Shown: positions 21,456-37,394, numbered from the stretch's first letter. The stretch is DNA of 38,834 bases from an uncultured Porphyromonadaceae bacterium (GCA_902470475.1 CABRGT010000010.1:1-38834); one strand, 5' to 3'. Notes: generated by a model from the letters alone, not told the origin. A program made the numbers and translations.

Positions 21456-22169
21456 TTATTTTTCAAAATCATCGGGATATTCTACGGGAACGTCGGCGAT
21501 CAGCCGGGCGGCGTCGGCTACGGACATGCAGTCGTCAATCGTGACGTCGCCCACGCGGGTACGTCGCAGAGCCGTCAGATGGGCGCCCGAGCCGAGTGCG
21601 CGGCCTATGTCGCGGGCGAGCGCGCGGATATATGTGCCTTTGCTGCACACCACCCGGACGCGTATTGCGTCCTGACTGAAGTCGAGCAGTTCTATCTCGT
21701 CGATCACCAGAATCTTGGGTTTAAGGTCGACGTCCTGCCCGCGGCGCGCCATGTCGTAGGCACGGCGTCCGTCGATCTTGCACGCCGAGAAACTTGGCGG
21801 TATCTGCTCTATGCGTCCCGTAAATCCGCGCAGTGCGTCCTGCACGGCCTCGCGGGTTATATGTCCGGTGGGGTAGGTGGCGTCGATCTCAGTCTCGAGA
21901 TCGAACGACGGCGTGGTGGCGCCCAGGGCTATGTCGGCTATGTATTCCTTGACCCCGAGCTGCAGGGTGTCGATGCGTTTGGTGGCGCGGCCCGTGCATA
22001 TGATCATCACGCCGGTGGCCAGCGGATCGAGCGTGCCGGCGTGTCCCACTTTCAGTTTTTTGATGCCCATGCGGCGCAGCAACGCGCCACGCACACGCTT
22101 GACGGCATCAAACGACGTCCAGCCCAGGGGCTTGTCGATACACAGAATCTCTCCGTCGATAAAATTCAC
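21456..22169 (-). CDS. truB: tRNA pseudouridine(55) synthase
   Basis: 237 residues, shorter than E. coli TruB (314) because the C-terminal PUA-like part is minimal, as is common in Bacteroidetes. The catalytic aspartate is D48 in VGHAGTLDPLATGV; IDKPLGWTSFDAV precedes it and VVCSKGTYIRALARDIG is the second conserved block. It isomerises U55 in the T-loop of tRNAs. It starts 13 bases after uppP and is followed by queA. Confidence 0.97.
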   Translation of the reverse strand: MNFIDGEILCIDKPLGWTSFDAVKRVRGALLRRMGIKKLKVGHAGTLDPLATGVMIICTGRATKRIDTLQLGVKEYIADIALGATTPSFDLETEIDATYPTGHITREAVQDALRGFTGRIEQIPPSFSACKIDGRRAYDMARRGQDVDLKPKILVIDEIELLDFSQDAIRVRVVCSKGTYIRALARDIGRALGSGAHLTALRRTRVGDVTIDDCMSVADAARLIADVPVEYPDDFEK

Positions 22170-22182
22170 GCCGAAAGGAGTT

Positions 22183-23019
22183 TTAGAAGATCAGACATAG
22201 TGCGCCTACGATGACGCAGTATACGGCAAACCAGATCAGCTTGCCTTTCTTCACGATATCGAGCATCCATTTGCACGCCAGGCAGCCTACGATGAACGAG
22301 GCCAGAAAGCCGACAGTCATCGGTATGGCGCCTATTTCGTTCACTGCCGATTCGGCGGGCGCCGTGAGATAATCCTTGATGTCGAGTAGGGCCTGCCCGA
22401 GGATGGGGATGATTACCATCAGGAACGAGAAGCGTGCCACCTGTTCGCGCTTGTCACCCAGCAGGATGCCTGTGGCTATGGTAGTGCCGGAGCGCGACAG
22501 GCCGGGCAGCACGGCCACTGCCTGCGCTATGCCGATCACGAATGCGTCCAGGAAGGTGATGTCGCGCGGGGTATAGGCCTTGTGACCCTTGGGAGAGTCG
22601 TCCAGCGGGCGTGTGCGGAAGAAATACGAGAATGACAGCAGTGCCGCAGTGATGAGCAGGCATATGCCTACCACAGTGAGGTCCTTGCCGAAGAAATTCT
22701 CTATATAGTCCTTGAAGAATACGCCGACGATCCCCACCGGAATGCACGACACGAGGATCTTGAGCACTGTTCTGGTGTTGGAGTCGTTGCGCAGGGTGAA
22801 GAACGAGCGGCACAGCGGAAAGAATTCCCGCCACAATATCACGATCGTGCTCAGCACGGTGGCTATGTGTAGGGTGACGTCGAACTGAAGGTTGGCCTCC
22901 GGATCGAGATTGAGGTCCAGCAGGTTGCTGCATATCTGCAGGTGCCCCGACGAGCTGATGGGCAGATATTCGGCCAGTCCCTGCACGATGCCCATTATCA
23001 ATGCGTTCAGTGTATCCAT
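22183..23019 (-). CDS. uppP: Undecaprenyl-diphosphatase (BacA family)
   Basis: 278 residues with about eight transmembrane helices. The two family signatures are both present: EYLPISSSGHL (residues 17-27, with the conserved Glu and Ser residues) and PGLSRSGTTIATG with the catalytic arginine and serine. It removes a phosphate from undecaprenyl diphosphate to regenerate the lipid carrier for peptidoglycan and O-glycan synthesis, and its overproduction gives bacitracin tolerance. Five bases separate it from DUF3098. Its place between ftsX and truB matches the usual Bacteroidetes order. Confidence 0.97.
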   Translation of the reverse strand: MDTLNALIMGIVQGLAEYLPISSSGHLQICSNLLDLNLDPEANLQFDVTLHIATVLSTIVILWREFFPLCRSFFTLRNDSNTRTVLKILVSCIPVGIVGVFFKDYIENFFGKDLTVVGICLLITAALLSFSYFFRTRPLDDSPKGHKAYTPRDITFLDAFVIGIAQAVAVLPGLSRSGTTIATGILLGDKREQVARFSFLMVIIPILGQALLDIKDYLTAPAESAVNEIGAIPMTVGFLASFIVGCLACKWMLDIVKKGKLIWFAVYCVIVGALCLIF

Positions 23020-23024
23020 GTCTT

Positions 23025-23297
23025 TTATTTGGATTCTTGTTTTTTAGGACGGATGCACACGGCTATCGCCATGCCGACGAAGCCCAGGAATGTCAGTGTG
23101 GGGCCGATGACGATGCGGCGCGTGCTGAAGATATCCGGGTCGAAAGCGCTCTCGGACGATGAACCTCCCAGCATCAGCAGAAAACCGATGATGATAAGCG
23201 CGCCCGATATGGCCATGGCTATGAAGTTGTTGCGCGACAGAGGGAGTTGGTCGAACGATTCGGCCTCGATCTTGCTGTCCTTTTTGTTATCTTTCAT
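23025..23297 (-). CDS. DUF3098 small membrane protein
   Basis: 90 residues with a charged N-terminus (MKDNKKDSK), two transmembrane helices (about 27-44 and 64-83) and a short loop with FDPDIFSTRRIVIGP, the DUF3098 signature. Function unknown; the family sits between ftsX and uppP across Bacteroidetes, which suggests a link to envelope synthesis or division. Seventeen bases downstream of ftsX. Confidence 0.9.
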   Translation of the reverse strand: MKDNKKDSKIEAESFDQLPLSRNNFIAMAISGALIIIGFLLMLGGSSSESAFDPDIFSTRRIVIGPTLTFLGFVGMAIAVCIRPKKQESK

Positions 23298-23314
23298 ATC
23301 TGGTTGGAATTTTC

Positions 23315-24190
23315 TTATTTCATAAACATTTCATCGTAGTCCGACCGCAGGTAGCGGTTGGTCGACAGTGCCGAAGCCGCCACGCATATCAGCAGCCCGA
23401 CGACGAAAAGCCCGACGAAGATGAACGCCATGTCCGTCCAGCTGACAAGCCGGTCGACCAGCGGGTCGAAGCTTGCCGCATACGCCCGCAGTGCCGCCAG
23501 GATGCCGCATGCGGCAGCGGCGGCTACCGCGCCGGTGGCAGCCCCGGCCAGCAGGAACGGCCGCCTGATGAAAGCGCCCGTGGCGCCGACAAGTTTCATC
23601 GTGTGGATGATGAACCGCCGCGAGTACACGGCCAGCGACACCGTGTTGTTGATCAGCACGAAGGATATGATCAGCAGGGCGCCGGCTATGGCTATCAGTA
23701 CGACCGACATGCGCGACAGCACTGAATTCACGTTGTCGACCACAGCGGCCTCGGTGACTACCTCGTCGACTGACGGTATGATTTCCATGCGCGAGGCTAT
23801 GGCCGCGATGCTGTCGGAGTTGGCGTAGTCGGAACGCACCTTGATGTCGAACTCGGCGCCGAACGGATTCTCGTCGAGAAGTGAGTCGAGGGGTTCTCCC
23901 ATCAGTTGGGATTCCTCCCGCAGTATTTCGTCGGCCGACATATATGTAAGCGATTCGGTGAACTTCGATCCGATGAGCTCGCGCTTGAGTCTGTTGATCT
24001 CCGTATCACCGGCCGCACGGTCGAGCTTTACGATGAAGCCGATATTGCTGCGGATATCGTCGCCCAGGCCGCGCGATGCAAGCATAGTCATGGCGAGGAT
24101 ACCCAGAATCATGAGTACGAGCGCCACACTGACTATTGACGTCAGCCGCGAGCCGAAAGTCGATATGCGGGCCTTGGGTTTTCTTGACAT
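23315..24190 (-). CDS. ftsX: Cell division protein FtsX
   Basis: 291 residues from the ATG at 24190; upstream in-frame ATGs at 24217 and 24259 exist, but the last would precede transcription, since the promoter -7 lies at 24257-24264. N-terminal cytoplasmic stretch KARISTFGSRLTSIVSVALVL, first helix, extracytoplasmic domain of about 130 residues, then three helices with SRRFIIHTMKLVGATGAFIRRPF before the third, the standard FtsX coupling region. With FtsE it forms the ABC-like complex that activates peptidoglycan hydrolases at the division site. ftsE is not adjacent, so it must be elsewhere in the genome. Confidence 0.93.
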   Translation of the reverse strand: MSRKPKARISTFGSRLTSIVSVALVLMILGILAMTMLASRGLGDDIRSNIGFIVKLDRAAGDTEINRLKRELIGSKFTESLTYMSADEILREESQLMGEPLDSLLDENPFGAEFDIKVRSDYANSDSIAAIASRMEIIPSVDEVVTEAAVVDNVNSVLSRMSVVLIAIAGALLIISFVLINNTVSLAVYSRRFIIHTMKLVGATGAFIRRPFLLAGAATGAVAAAAACGILAALRAYAASFDPLVDRLVSWTDMAFIFVGLFVVGLLICVAASALSTNRYLRSDYDEMFMK

Positions 24191-24256
24191 TCTATTGATT
24201 TTCAATATTTGACGCATTGTGCCGCCCTTTGCGGCGGATATATGCGCAATCGTCTG

Positions 24257-24288
24257 CAAAATTACTACATTTTTAGCCCCTTGTCAAC
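24257..24288 (-). promoter_or_regulatory. Promoter of the ftsX-uppP-truB-queA operon
   Basis: Minus-strand -7 TAATTTTG (24257-24264) and GTTG at -33 (24285-24288), 20-base spacer. It gives a leader of about 60 bases to the ATG at 24190. Confidence 0.75.
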
Positions 24289-24539
24289 CCCTGCGCCCCA
24301 CAAAAATTCCCCTCTTCGATTCTCCAACCCTTAAAAAACGCAAATCATCTCTGTGCGCTTTTCAACGCTGTGCCATTCTTTGTGATTATTTATGACAATG
24401 AATTCTCTGATGAGTTATAGTATGATCATTCTTATGATTGTCCGTATTATCATCTATGAGAGGTAGATGAGCGTAGCTTTAGTCCTGACGATTGCTGTAT
24501 AAATTTGTATGGCTTTATGTTTTTGATTATTGTTAGTTC
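24289..24539. other. AT-richer intergenic stretch without a gene
   Basis: About 250 bases between the ftsX promoter and the end of the ATPase gene. No open frame with coding character and no tRNA. A 7-bp inverted repeat TCATCTA / TAGATGA (24450-24456 with 24464-24470) could be a weak terminator for the ATPase gene. The base composition is visibly more AT-rich than the rest of the window, as in the ATPase gene beside it. Confidence 0.6.
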
Positions 24540-25748
24540 TTATCGGCCGAGGAGGAATTCGCGGAGGGTAAGCTGGCGGATGCCGTTGTAGGTGTTCGGG
24601 GCGGACTCGTGCAGTGTTACGACGGTCTTTTCGTAATTGTCGGGGATGCGTTCGAGGTTGCCGAATTCGCGCTTCGCAGTGCTTTCGCTGTCGATAGTCA
24701 TTGACACCTGGATATAGCGGTGTTCATTGTCTTTTTCAGCGATAAAGTCAATTTCGCGACCGTCAGATAGCACCCCTATGCTTACTTTATGGCCTGATAT
24801 TCTCAGATGGTTATATACGGCATTCTCCATAATGGCGCCTATGTCCTGCGGGCGATAGCCGACTGCCGAATTGCGTATGCCGAGGTCTTCGAAGAATATT
24901 TTTTCGCCTATTTCGAAGTAGCGTTTACCTTCAATATCCCACCGCCGTGCTCTATTGACGATATATGCTTCTTCGATATAGTCGATGTACGACTGAACTC
25001 CGGTGACGCTTGTCGAGATGCGCTGCGATTTCAGATAGTCTGCAATTTTCTTGGCTGTGAATATTTGCCCTATGTTGTCTGACAGATATAGAAGCAGTCT
25101 TTTCAGAAAGTCGTTATTGCGCAGCGAGTGGCGACTGACCACGTCGCGGTATACTGCCGTGTCTGTTATTCCCGAAATGTATTCGGACCATGTGTTCCTG
25201 TCGGGCAGGTTTCGCAGATATGGAAGCCCTCCGTAGCGTAGATATGCCTCGAGGGTTTCGTCTGAGTCTGTCACTGAGTGAAATTCAAGAAATTCGCTGT
25301 AAGAAAGGGGATGTACATGGATCTCGATGCTACGACCCGCCAGTCGCGACGCCATTTCCGATGACAACATTTCGGAATTGCTGCCGGTGAGGTATATGTC
25401 GTTTTGCGGGTCAAGGTTCAGTGAGCGCACGACTTTGTCAAAATCCTTTACTTCCTGTATTTCGTCGAGAAAAATGTAATTCTTTCTGCCGACGGCGAGT
25501 CGCCGCGTTATTTCATTGTTGAGCGACGGGGCGTCGGTGATGTGCGAGAATGCGAAATCCTCAAGGTTGATTGTTATGAAATTGGCGTCGGGATTCTTGC
25601 TGCGGATTTCACTTGCGACTGACTTAAGAATATAGCTTTTCCCGACCCGGCGTTGCCCGACGAGTATTTTTATGATGTTTTTGTCAATAAATGGCCTGAT
25701 ACGGGCCATGTATATTTCGCGATTTATGATGCCGAGAGATTCTTTCAT
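24540..25748 (-). CDS. AAA family ATPase with DUF4143 C-terminal domain
   Basis: 402 residues. The N-terminal AAA_14 ATPase has Walker A GQRRVGKS (31-38), Walker B YIFLDEIQ (91-98, D95 and E96) and a sensor segment LTGSNSEML. The C-terminal DUF4143 half has GRSIEIHVHPLSYSEFLEF at its boundary and a late GREIDFIAEK, reminiscent of a nuclease fold. This family is abundant, multicopy and mobile-looking in Bacteroidetes; its function is not established, with defence, DNA-related or toxin-like roles suggested. The gene is clearly AT-richer and uses different codons from its neighbours, suggesting horizontal arrival. It is a single gene between two housekeeping operons with a promoter embedded in large inverted repeats. 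The ATG follows the -7 by 15 bases. Confidence 0.9.
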   Translation of the reverse strand: MKESLGIINREIYMARIRPFIDKNIIKILVGQRRVGKSYILKSVASEIRSKNPDANFITINLEDFAFSHITDAPSLNNEITRRLAVGRKNYIFLDEIQEVKDFDKVVRSLNLDPQNDIYLTGSNSEMLSSEMASRLAGRSIEIHVHPLSYSEFLEFHSVTDSDETLEAYLRYGGLPYLRNLPDRNTWSEYISGITDTAVYRDVVSRHSLRNNDFLKRLLLYLSDNIGQIFTAKKIADYLKSQRISTSVTGVQSYIDYIEEAYIVNRARRWDIEGKRYFEIGEKIFFEDLGIRNSAVGYRPQDIGAIMENAVYNHLRISGHKVSIGVLSDGREIDFIAEKDNEHRYIQVSMTIDSESTAKREFGNLERIPDNYEKTVVTLHESAPNTYNGIRQLTLREFLLGR

Positions 25749-25786
25749 AAACTAAACTTTTTGCAAATATATCAAAAGTTTAGTTT
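25749..25786. repeat. Inverted repeat 1 upstream of the ATPase gene
   Basis: Perfect 13-bp arms AAACTAAACTTTT (25749-25761) and its complement (25774-25786) around a 12-base centre that contains most of the -7 element. It ends directly at the ATPase start codon. The half-site ACwAAACTTTT is shared with repeat 2, suggesting one DNA-binding protein. Confidence 0.85.
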
Positions 25787-25795
25787 ATAGACAAA
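25764..25795 (-). promoter_or_regulatory. Promoter of the AAA ATPase gene
   Basis: Minus-strand TTTG (25792-25795), 20-base spacer, TATATTTG (25764-25771): a perfect consensus match. The -7 sits in and beside the loop of inverted repeat 1, and the -33 sits in an arm of repeat 2, so a repressor on either palindrome would block polymerase. Confidence 0.8.
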
Positions 25796-25828
25796 ACTTT
25801 TCATGGTTTTGAAAAAAGTTTTGTCTAT
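25787..25828. repeat. Inverted repeat 2 upstream of the ATPase gene
   Basis: Perfect 15-bp arms ATAGACAAAACTTTT (25787-25801) and its complement (25814-25828), 12-base centre, immediately adjoining repeat 1. A further AAACTTTT follows at 25834-25841, making five occurrences of this core in about 90 bases. Confidence 0.85.
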
Positions 25829-25869
25829 GTGAGAAACTTTTTTTCGATGGTCGGGTCATGAATAAAGCG

Positions 25870-25904
25870 GCAGCGCCGGCATCCAACGTGGATGCCGGCG
25901 CTGC
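25870..25904 (-). terminator. Terminator of the rpoBC operon
   Basis: Perfect 16-bp GC-rich stem GCAGCGCCGGCATCCA (25870-25885) with its complement (25889-25904) and a 3-base loop, 23 bases past the rpoC stop. On the minus strand it is followed by CGCTTTATT. Only a short T-run, but the stem is very stable. Confidence 0.85.
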
Positions 25905-25927
25905 GGTGGTTATGGTGATTCGGATGA

Positions 25928-30223
<4,296 letters not shown>

Positions 30224-30264
30224 ATATTATGGTGTCGGAGATTTTTGCTTTGTTACAGTGGAAT

Positions 30265-34077
<3,813 letters not shown>

Positions 34078-34316
34078 CTATGAAATTGAGGTTAAGTTGG
34101 TGGGGATGGTTTTCGGGAACCTAAATCGGGCCTCTCGCATGAGGCTTTGTCGCCATCCGGGCTGCTGCGCGCCGTGGCGTGCGCCCGCTGAGTTTTCTGA
34201 CGTCTTTAAGGCCGCCGCGATTGTACGCGAAGGCCTGCTGTTGTTTTACAACACAAAGGGGCTAAGAATACTCCCGTAGGAGTCTTCTTAACCCATTTGC
34301 CTGTAAATCAGGTGAT
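34078..34316 (-). other. rplL-rpoB spacer with RNA structure
   Basis: 239 bases without an open gene. Besides the strong hairpin at 34259-34294 it holds a second stem of 5 plus 4 bp (AGGCC and CGCG with their partners, 34209-34236) and a GC-rich block near 34160-34195 that can fold. No TAnnTTTG promoter was found on the minus strand. It is the natural place for attenuation between ribosomal-protein and polymerase genes, as known from E. coli. Confidence 0.6.
34259..34294 (-). terminator. Hairpin with UACG tetraloop after rplL (probable attenuator)
   Basis: On the minus strand a 10-bp stem GGGTTAAGAA/TTCTTAGCCC (one G-U), one G/A internal mismatch, then ACTCC/GGAGT closing a TACG tetraloop. 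UACG belongs to the extra-stable UNCG loops. It begins 22 bases after the rplL stop and is followed by CCTTTGTG, a poor T-tract, so partial termination or RNase processing is likelier than full termination. Confidence 0.7.
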
Positions 34317-34688
34317 TTATTTAAGTTCGACTTCGGCGCCGGCTTCTTCGAGCTCTTTCTTGAGAGCCTCAGCCTCGTCCTTGGTGACGCCTTCCTTGAC
34401 AACAGAGGGAGCGTTGTCAACCATTTCCTTAGCTTCCTTCAGGCCCAGGCCGGCTACGTCCTTAACCTTCTTTACTACCTGGAGCTTGTTGGCACCGGCG
34501 TTCTTGAGGACTACGTCGAACGAAGTCTTCTCTTCTGCGGCGGCAGCTGCAACGGGGCCGGCGGCTACAGCGACAGCGGCTGCGGCGGGTTCGATGCCGT
34601 ACTCGTCCTTCAGGATCTGAGCGAGTTCGTTTACTTCCTTGACGGTAAGATTAACAAGTTGTTCAGCAAAAGCTTTTAAATCTGCCAT
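34317..34688 (-). CDS. rplL: 50S ribosomal protein L7/L12
   Basis: 123 residues: N-terminal dimerisation helices (MADLKAFAEQLVNLTVKEVNEL), a flexible Ala-rich hinge (about 35-50), and the C-terminal factor-binding domain with KNAGANKLQVVKKVKDVAGLGLKEAKEMVD split by the usual turn. It forms the stalk dimers that recruit EF-Tu and EF-G to the ribosome and bind L10, encoded just upstream. The gap from rplJ is 45 bases. Confidence 0.98.
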   Translation of the reverse strand: MADLKAFAEQLVNLTVKEVNELAQILKDEYGIEPAAAAVAVAAGPVAAAAAEEKTSFDVVLKNAGANKLQVVKKVKDVAGLGLKEAKEMVDNAPSVVKEGVTKDEAEALKKELEEAGAEVELK

Positions 34689-34733
34689 TTTAGTATTTGT
34701 TTATTTGTTATTATTCGGTGTTGGTGGATGCTT

Positions 34734-35255
34734 TTATTCTTTGTTTGAGAGCGTCTCAAGGATGCCGTGGAGCTTCGTGCTGCCCGACTGAAGAGCAGAA
34801 ACGACGTTCTTGGCGGGCGACTGCAGCAGGGCGATAACGTCGGCGATGAGCTCGTTCTTGCTCTTGATGGCCGCAAGTGCGTCGAGCTGGTCGGCGCCCA
34901 TGTATACCGTCTCTTCTACATATGCGCCCTTGAGCGCGGGAAGGGTGTCACCTTTCTTGACAAAGTCCTTCAGGAGCTTCGCAGGCGCGTTGCCCACGTT
35001 GGTGCACATCAGCGAGGTCGAGCCTGCCAGTGCGGGATACAGCTCCGAGAAGTCAGCGTCTAAAGATTCGAGGGCCTTGTGAAGCAGCGTGTTCTTTACG
35101 ACCATCAGCTTGATGTCGGCCTTGAAGCAGGCGCGGCGCAGCTCGCTGGTCTTTTCGGCATTGAGGCCGGCTGTCTCTACAAGGTAGAAGCCGTTGTAGG
35201 CCTTCAGGGTATCCGTAATCTTTTCGATTACTAAAGCTTTATCTTCCTTTTTCAT
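34734..35255 (-). CDS. rplJ: 50S ribosomal protein L10
   Basis: 173 residues, family length. MKKEDKALVIEKITDTL opens the L10 domain and YLVETAGLNAEKTSELRR is the conserved rRNA-binding core; the C-terminal helix that carries L7/L12 dimers follows. It anchors the ribosomal stalk to 23S rRNA. Only 22 bases separate it from rplA, too little for a full L10 leader of the E. coli type, so autoregulation, if present, must use other sites. Confidence 0.98.
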   Translation of the reverse strand: MKKEDKALVIEKITDTLKAYNGFYLVETAGLNAEKTSELRRACFKADIKLMVVKNTLLHKALESLDADFSELYPALAGSTSLMCTNVGNAPAKLLKDFVKKGDTLPALKGAYVEETVYMGADQLDALAAIKSKNELIADVIALLQSPAKNVVSALQSGSTKLHGILETLSNKE

Positions 35256-35277
35256 AGTCTACGTGGATTAATTGGGG

Positions 35278-35973
35278 TTAACCTTCGACGGACTTTGAGT
35301 CGACTTTGACGCCGGGGCTCATGGTGCTCGAAAGATAAATGCTCTTGATATATGTTCCCTTGGCGGTTGCAGGCTTGAGCTTGATCAGGGTGTTGATAAA
35401 CTCGCGTGCGTTGTCGCGCATCTGCTCGGGTGTGAACGATACCTTGCCGATCGACGTGTGAACGATACCGTTCTTGTCGACCTTGAAGTCGATCTTACCC
35501 TTCTTGACTTCCTCGACGGCCTTAGCCACGTCCATAGTCACGGTGCCGCTCTTGGGGTTAGGCATCAGGCCGCGCGGACCGAGGATACGGCCCAGTGCAC
35601 CGATCTTACCCATGATGGCAGGCTGAGTGATGATGACGTCGACGTCGGTCCATCCGCCTTTGATTTTCTCGATATATTCGTCCAGGCCGACATAGTCAGC
35701 GCCGGCTGCCTTGGCTGCCGCCTCGGCGTCCGGGTTACACAGGACGAGCACACGGATAGTCTTGCCGGTGCCGTGGGGCAGTGTCACCACGCCACGCACC
35801 ATCTGGTTAGCCTTACGGGGATCAACACCAAGACGCACGTCGATGTCGAGCGATGCGTCGAACTTGGTGTAGGTGATTTCCTTTACCTTCTCGCAGGCTT
35901 CTGCAAGGGTATAAGTCTTCCCGGCTTCAATCTTTGCAAGGGCTAACTTTTGGTTTTTAGTCAGTTTACTCAT
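35278..35973 (-). CDS. rplA: 50S ribosomal protein L1
   Basis: 231 residues. VRGVVTLPHGTGKTIRVLVL and GRILGPRGLMPNPKSGTV are the L1 signatures that bind 23S rRNA at the L1 stalk, and the protein should also repress its own operon by binding mRNA, as in other bacteria. It follows rplK after 19 bases and precedes rplJ, the standard K-A-J-L order. Confidence 0.98.
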   Translation of the reverse strand: MSKLTKNQKLALAKIEAGKTYTLAEACEKVKEITYTKFDASLDIDVRLGVDPRKANQMVRGVVTLPHGTGKTIRVLVLCNPDAEAAAKAAGADYVGLDEYIEKIKGGWTDVDVIITQPAIMGKIGALGRILGPRGLMPNPKSGTVTMDVAKAVEEVKKGKIDFKVDKNGIVHTSIGKVSFTPEQMRDNAREFINTLIKLKPATAKGTYIKSIYLSSTMSPGVKVDSKSVEG

Positions 35974-35992
35974 TACAATTGAAGTTTATAAG

Positions 35993-36433
35993 TTATTTAC
36001 CGGGGAAATCGCCTTTGACGGTGATACCCATACTTCTGGCCGTACCGGCTACCATACGCATGGCAGAATCTACGGTGAAGCAGTTCAGGTCAGGCATCTT
36101 GTCAGTAGCAATCGCCTGCACTTGGTCCCATGTGATCTCGGCTACCTTGTTGCGGTTGGGCTCCTTCGAACCGCTCTTGATCTTGGCGGCTTCCTTGAGC
36201 TGAATGGCAACAGGGGGCGTCTTCACGATGAAGTCGAAAGACTTGTCGGTGTAGTACGTGATGACTACAGGCAGAATCTTACCGGCTTTGTCCTGAGTGC
36301 GGGCATTGAATTGCTTGCAAAATTCCATGATGTTGATACCCTTCGAACCCAGGGCAGGACCTACTGGGGGCGAGGGGTTGGCTGCTCCGCCTTTAATCTG
36401 CAATTTGATTTGTCCAGCAATTTCTTTAGCCAT
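35993..36433 (-). CDS. rplK: 50S ribosomal protein L11
   Basis: 146 residues. The N-terminal domain has KLQIKGGAANPSPPVGPALGS, the proline-rich loop that binds thiostrepton and elongation factors, and the C-terminal domain has KTPPVAIQLK for 23S rRNA. It forms the GTPase-associated centre and is needed for the RelA-type stringent response. It starts 67 bases after nusG; no promoter element was found in that gap. Confidence 0.98.
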   Translation of the reverse strand: MAKEIAGQIKLQIKGGAANPSPPVGPALGSKGINIMEFCKQFNARTQDKAGKILPVVITYYTDKSFDFIVKTPPVAIQLKEAAKIKSGSKEPNRNKVAEITWDQVQAIATDKMPDLNCFTVDSAMRMVAGTARSMGITVKGDFPGK

Positions 36434-36500
36434 TGTAAATCTAATTAAAAGATAATTAATCTTGCGTTCGTAACCTCGGTGAGCGTAACCTTCACTGCGG

Positions 36501-37064
36501 TCATTCGCGCTCTACTTGCGAATTATCCAATTCCAGAGGATTCGGACGACCGAATATCTTGACCATCACTGTCAGCTTCTTCTTCTCGCGGTCGACTTTT
36601 TCGATGGTGCCCGTGAAGCCGTTGAACGGTCCGTCGTTCACCTTGACAGTCTCGCCGACGATGTAGTCGTTGACCTCGGCGCCCGACGGATCGCTCAGCT
36701 CGTCTGCCGCGCCCAGCATGCGCATCACTTCGGCCTGGCGGAGGCGTTCGGGCTGTGCGCCCTTCTCGCGTCCGCGGAGGAAGTCGATGACGTTGGTCGT
36801 GTTGACAAGCTGATGGATCACCTCGCCGCGGAGGTCAGCCTCGATGAATACGTAGCCGCTGTAAAGATTGCGTTCTTTCACAATCTTCTTGCCGTTACGT
36901 ACTGCCATCACCTTCTCGGTCGGGATCAAGACTTGAAACAGATAATTGCCAAGGTCGGTATTCTTGATCTGTGCGTCAAGAACTTCCTTTACCTTGGCTT
37001 CTTTGCCCGAGATGGCACGCAGTACGTACCAGCCGCGCTTGTTGTCTGGAGTCGATGTTTCCAT
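36501..37064 (-). CDS. nusG: Transcription termination/antitermination factor NusG
   Basis: 187 residues: NGN domain (about 10-115) with WYVLRAISGKEAKVKE and NLYSGYVFIEADL, and a C-terminal KOW domain with VKVNDGPFNGFTGTIEKVDREKKKL. It binds the beta' clamp to raise processivity and links polymerase to Rho or ribosomal protein S10. The slightly shortened linker carries a Pro/Ala/Glu-rich segment. It starts 18 bases after secE. Confidence 0.97.
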   Translation of the reverse strand: METSTPDNKRGWYVLRAISGKEAKVKEVLDAQIKNTDLGNYLFQVLIPTEKVMAVRNGKKIVKERNLYSGYVFIEADLRGEVIHQLVNTTNVIDFLRGREKGAQPERLRQAEVMRMLGAADELSDPSGAEVNDYIVGETVKVNDGPFNGFTGTIEKVDREKKKLTVMVKIFGRPNPLELDNSQVERE

Positions 37065-37082
37065 TTCCGAGCCGGGTCTTTT

Positions 37083-37277
37083 TTAAAAGCTGTAAATGAA
37101 GTGCATCAAGCGGTCTACCACCTGGTCCATGATGAAAATTATCAGTGCGATAATTACGGAAGCAATCATCACGAGAATAGCAGATTTTACAACCTGCTTC
37201 TTGGTGGGCCAAGAAGTCTTATAACGAAGTTCGTCGTAAGACTCCTCGATATTCGTAAGTAGTTTAAGTTTCTTCAT
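37083..37277 (-). CDS. secE: Preprotein translocase subunit SecE
   Basis: 64 residues with a short amphipathic N-terminus (LTNIEESYDELRYKTSWPTKKQV; the WPT motif is typical) and one transmembrane helix (about residues 33-55). It clamps SecY in the translocon. It is the single-helix form usual outside gamma-proteobacteria. It lies 14 bases after the tRNA-Trp gene and 18 bases before nusG in one transcript. Confidence 0.97.
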   Translation of the reverse strand: MKKLKLLTNIEESYDELRYKTSWPTKKQVVKSAILVMIASVIIALIIFIMDQVVDRLMHFIYSF

Positions 37278-37291
37278 TTTTAAAAAATTAG

Positions 37292-37364
37292 CACGGGAAG
37301 AGAGGCTCGAACTCCCGACACCTGGTTTTGGAGACCAGTGCTCTACCGACTGAGCTATTCCCGT
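37292..37364 (-). tRNA. tRNA-Trp (anticodon CCA)
   Basis: 73 bases, no encoded CCA. Acceptor ACGGGAA/TTCCCGT is fully paired; loop CTCCAAA gives CCA; D- and T-arms are regular, with one G-U in the T-stem. It lies between tuf and secE, the classic position in bacteria. Confidence 0.97.
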
Positions 37365-37369
37365 GTATG

Positions 37370-37394
37370 GGCAGCCGCCGCGCGGGCGGCTGCC
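37370..37394 (-). other. Hairpin between tuf and tRNA-Trp
   Basis: Perfect 10-bp stem GGCAGCCGCC / GGCGGCTGCC with a 5-base loop, 27 bases after the tuf stop and five bases before the tRNA 5' end. No T-run follows, so it is more likely an RNA-processing or attenuation element than a full terminator. Confidence 0.65.

Noticed and set aside
25749..25841. The palindromes as insertion-sequence ends or an integration site
   Set aside because: There is no matching repeat at the other end of the ATPase gene and no transposase or integrase; position over the promoter favours an operator.
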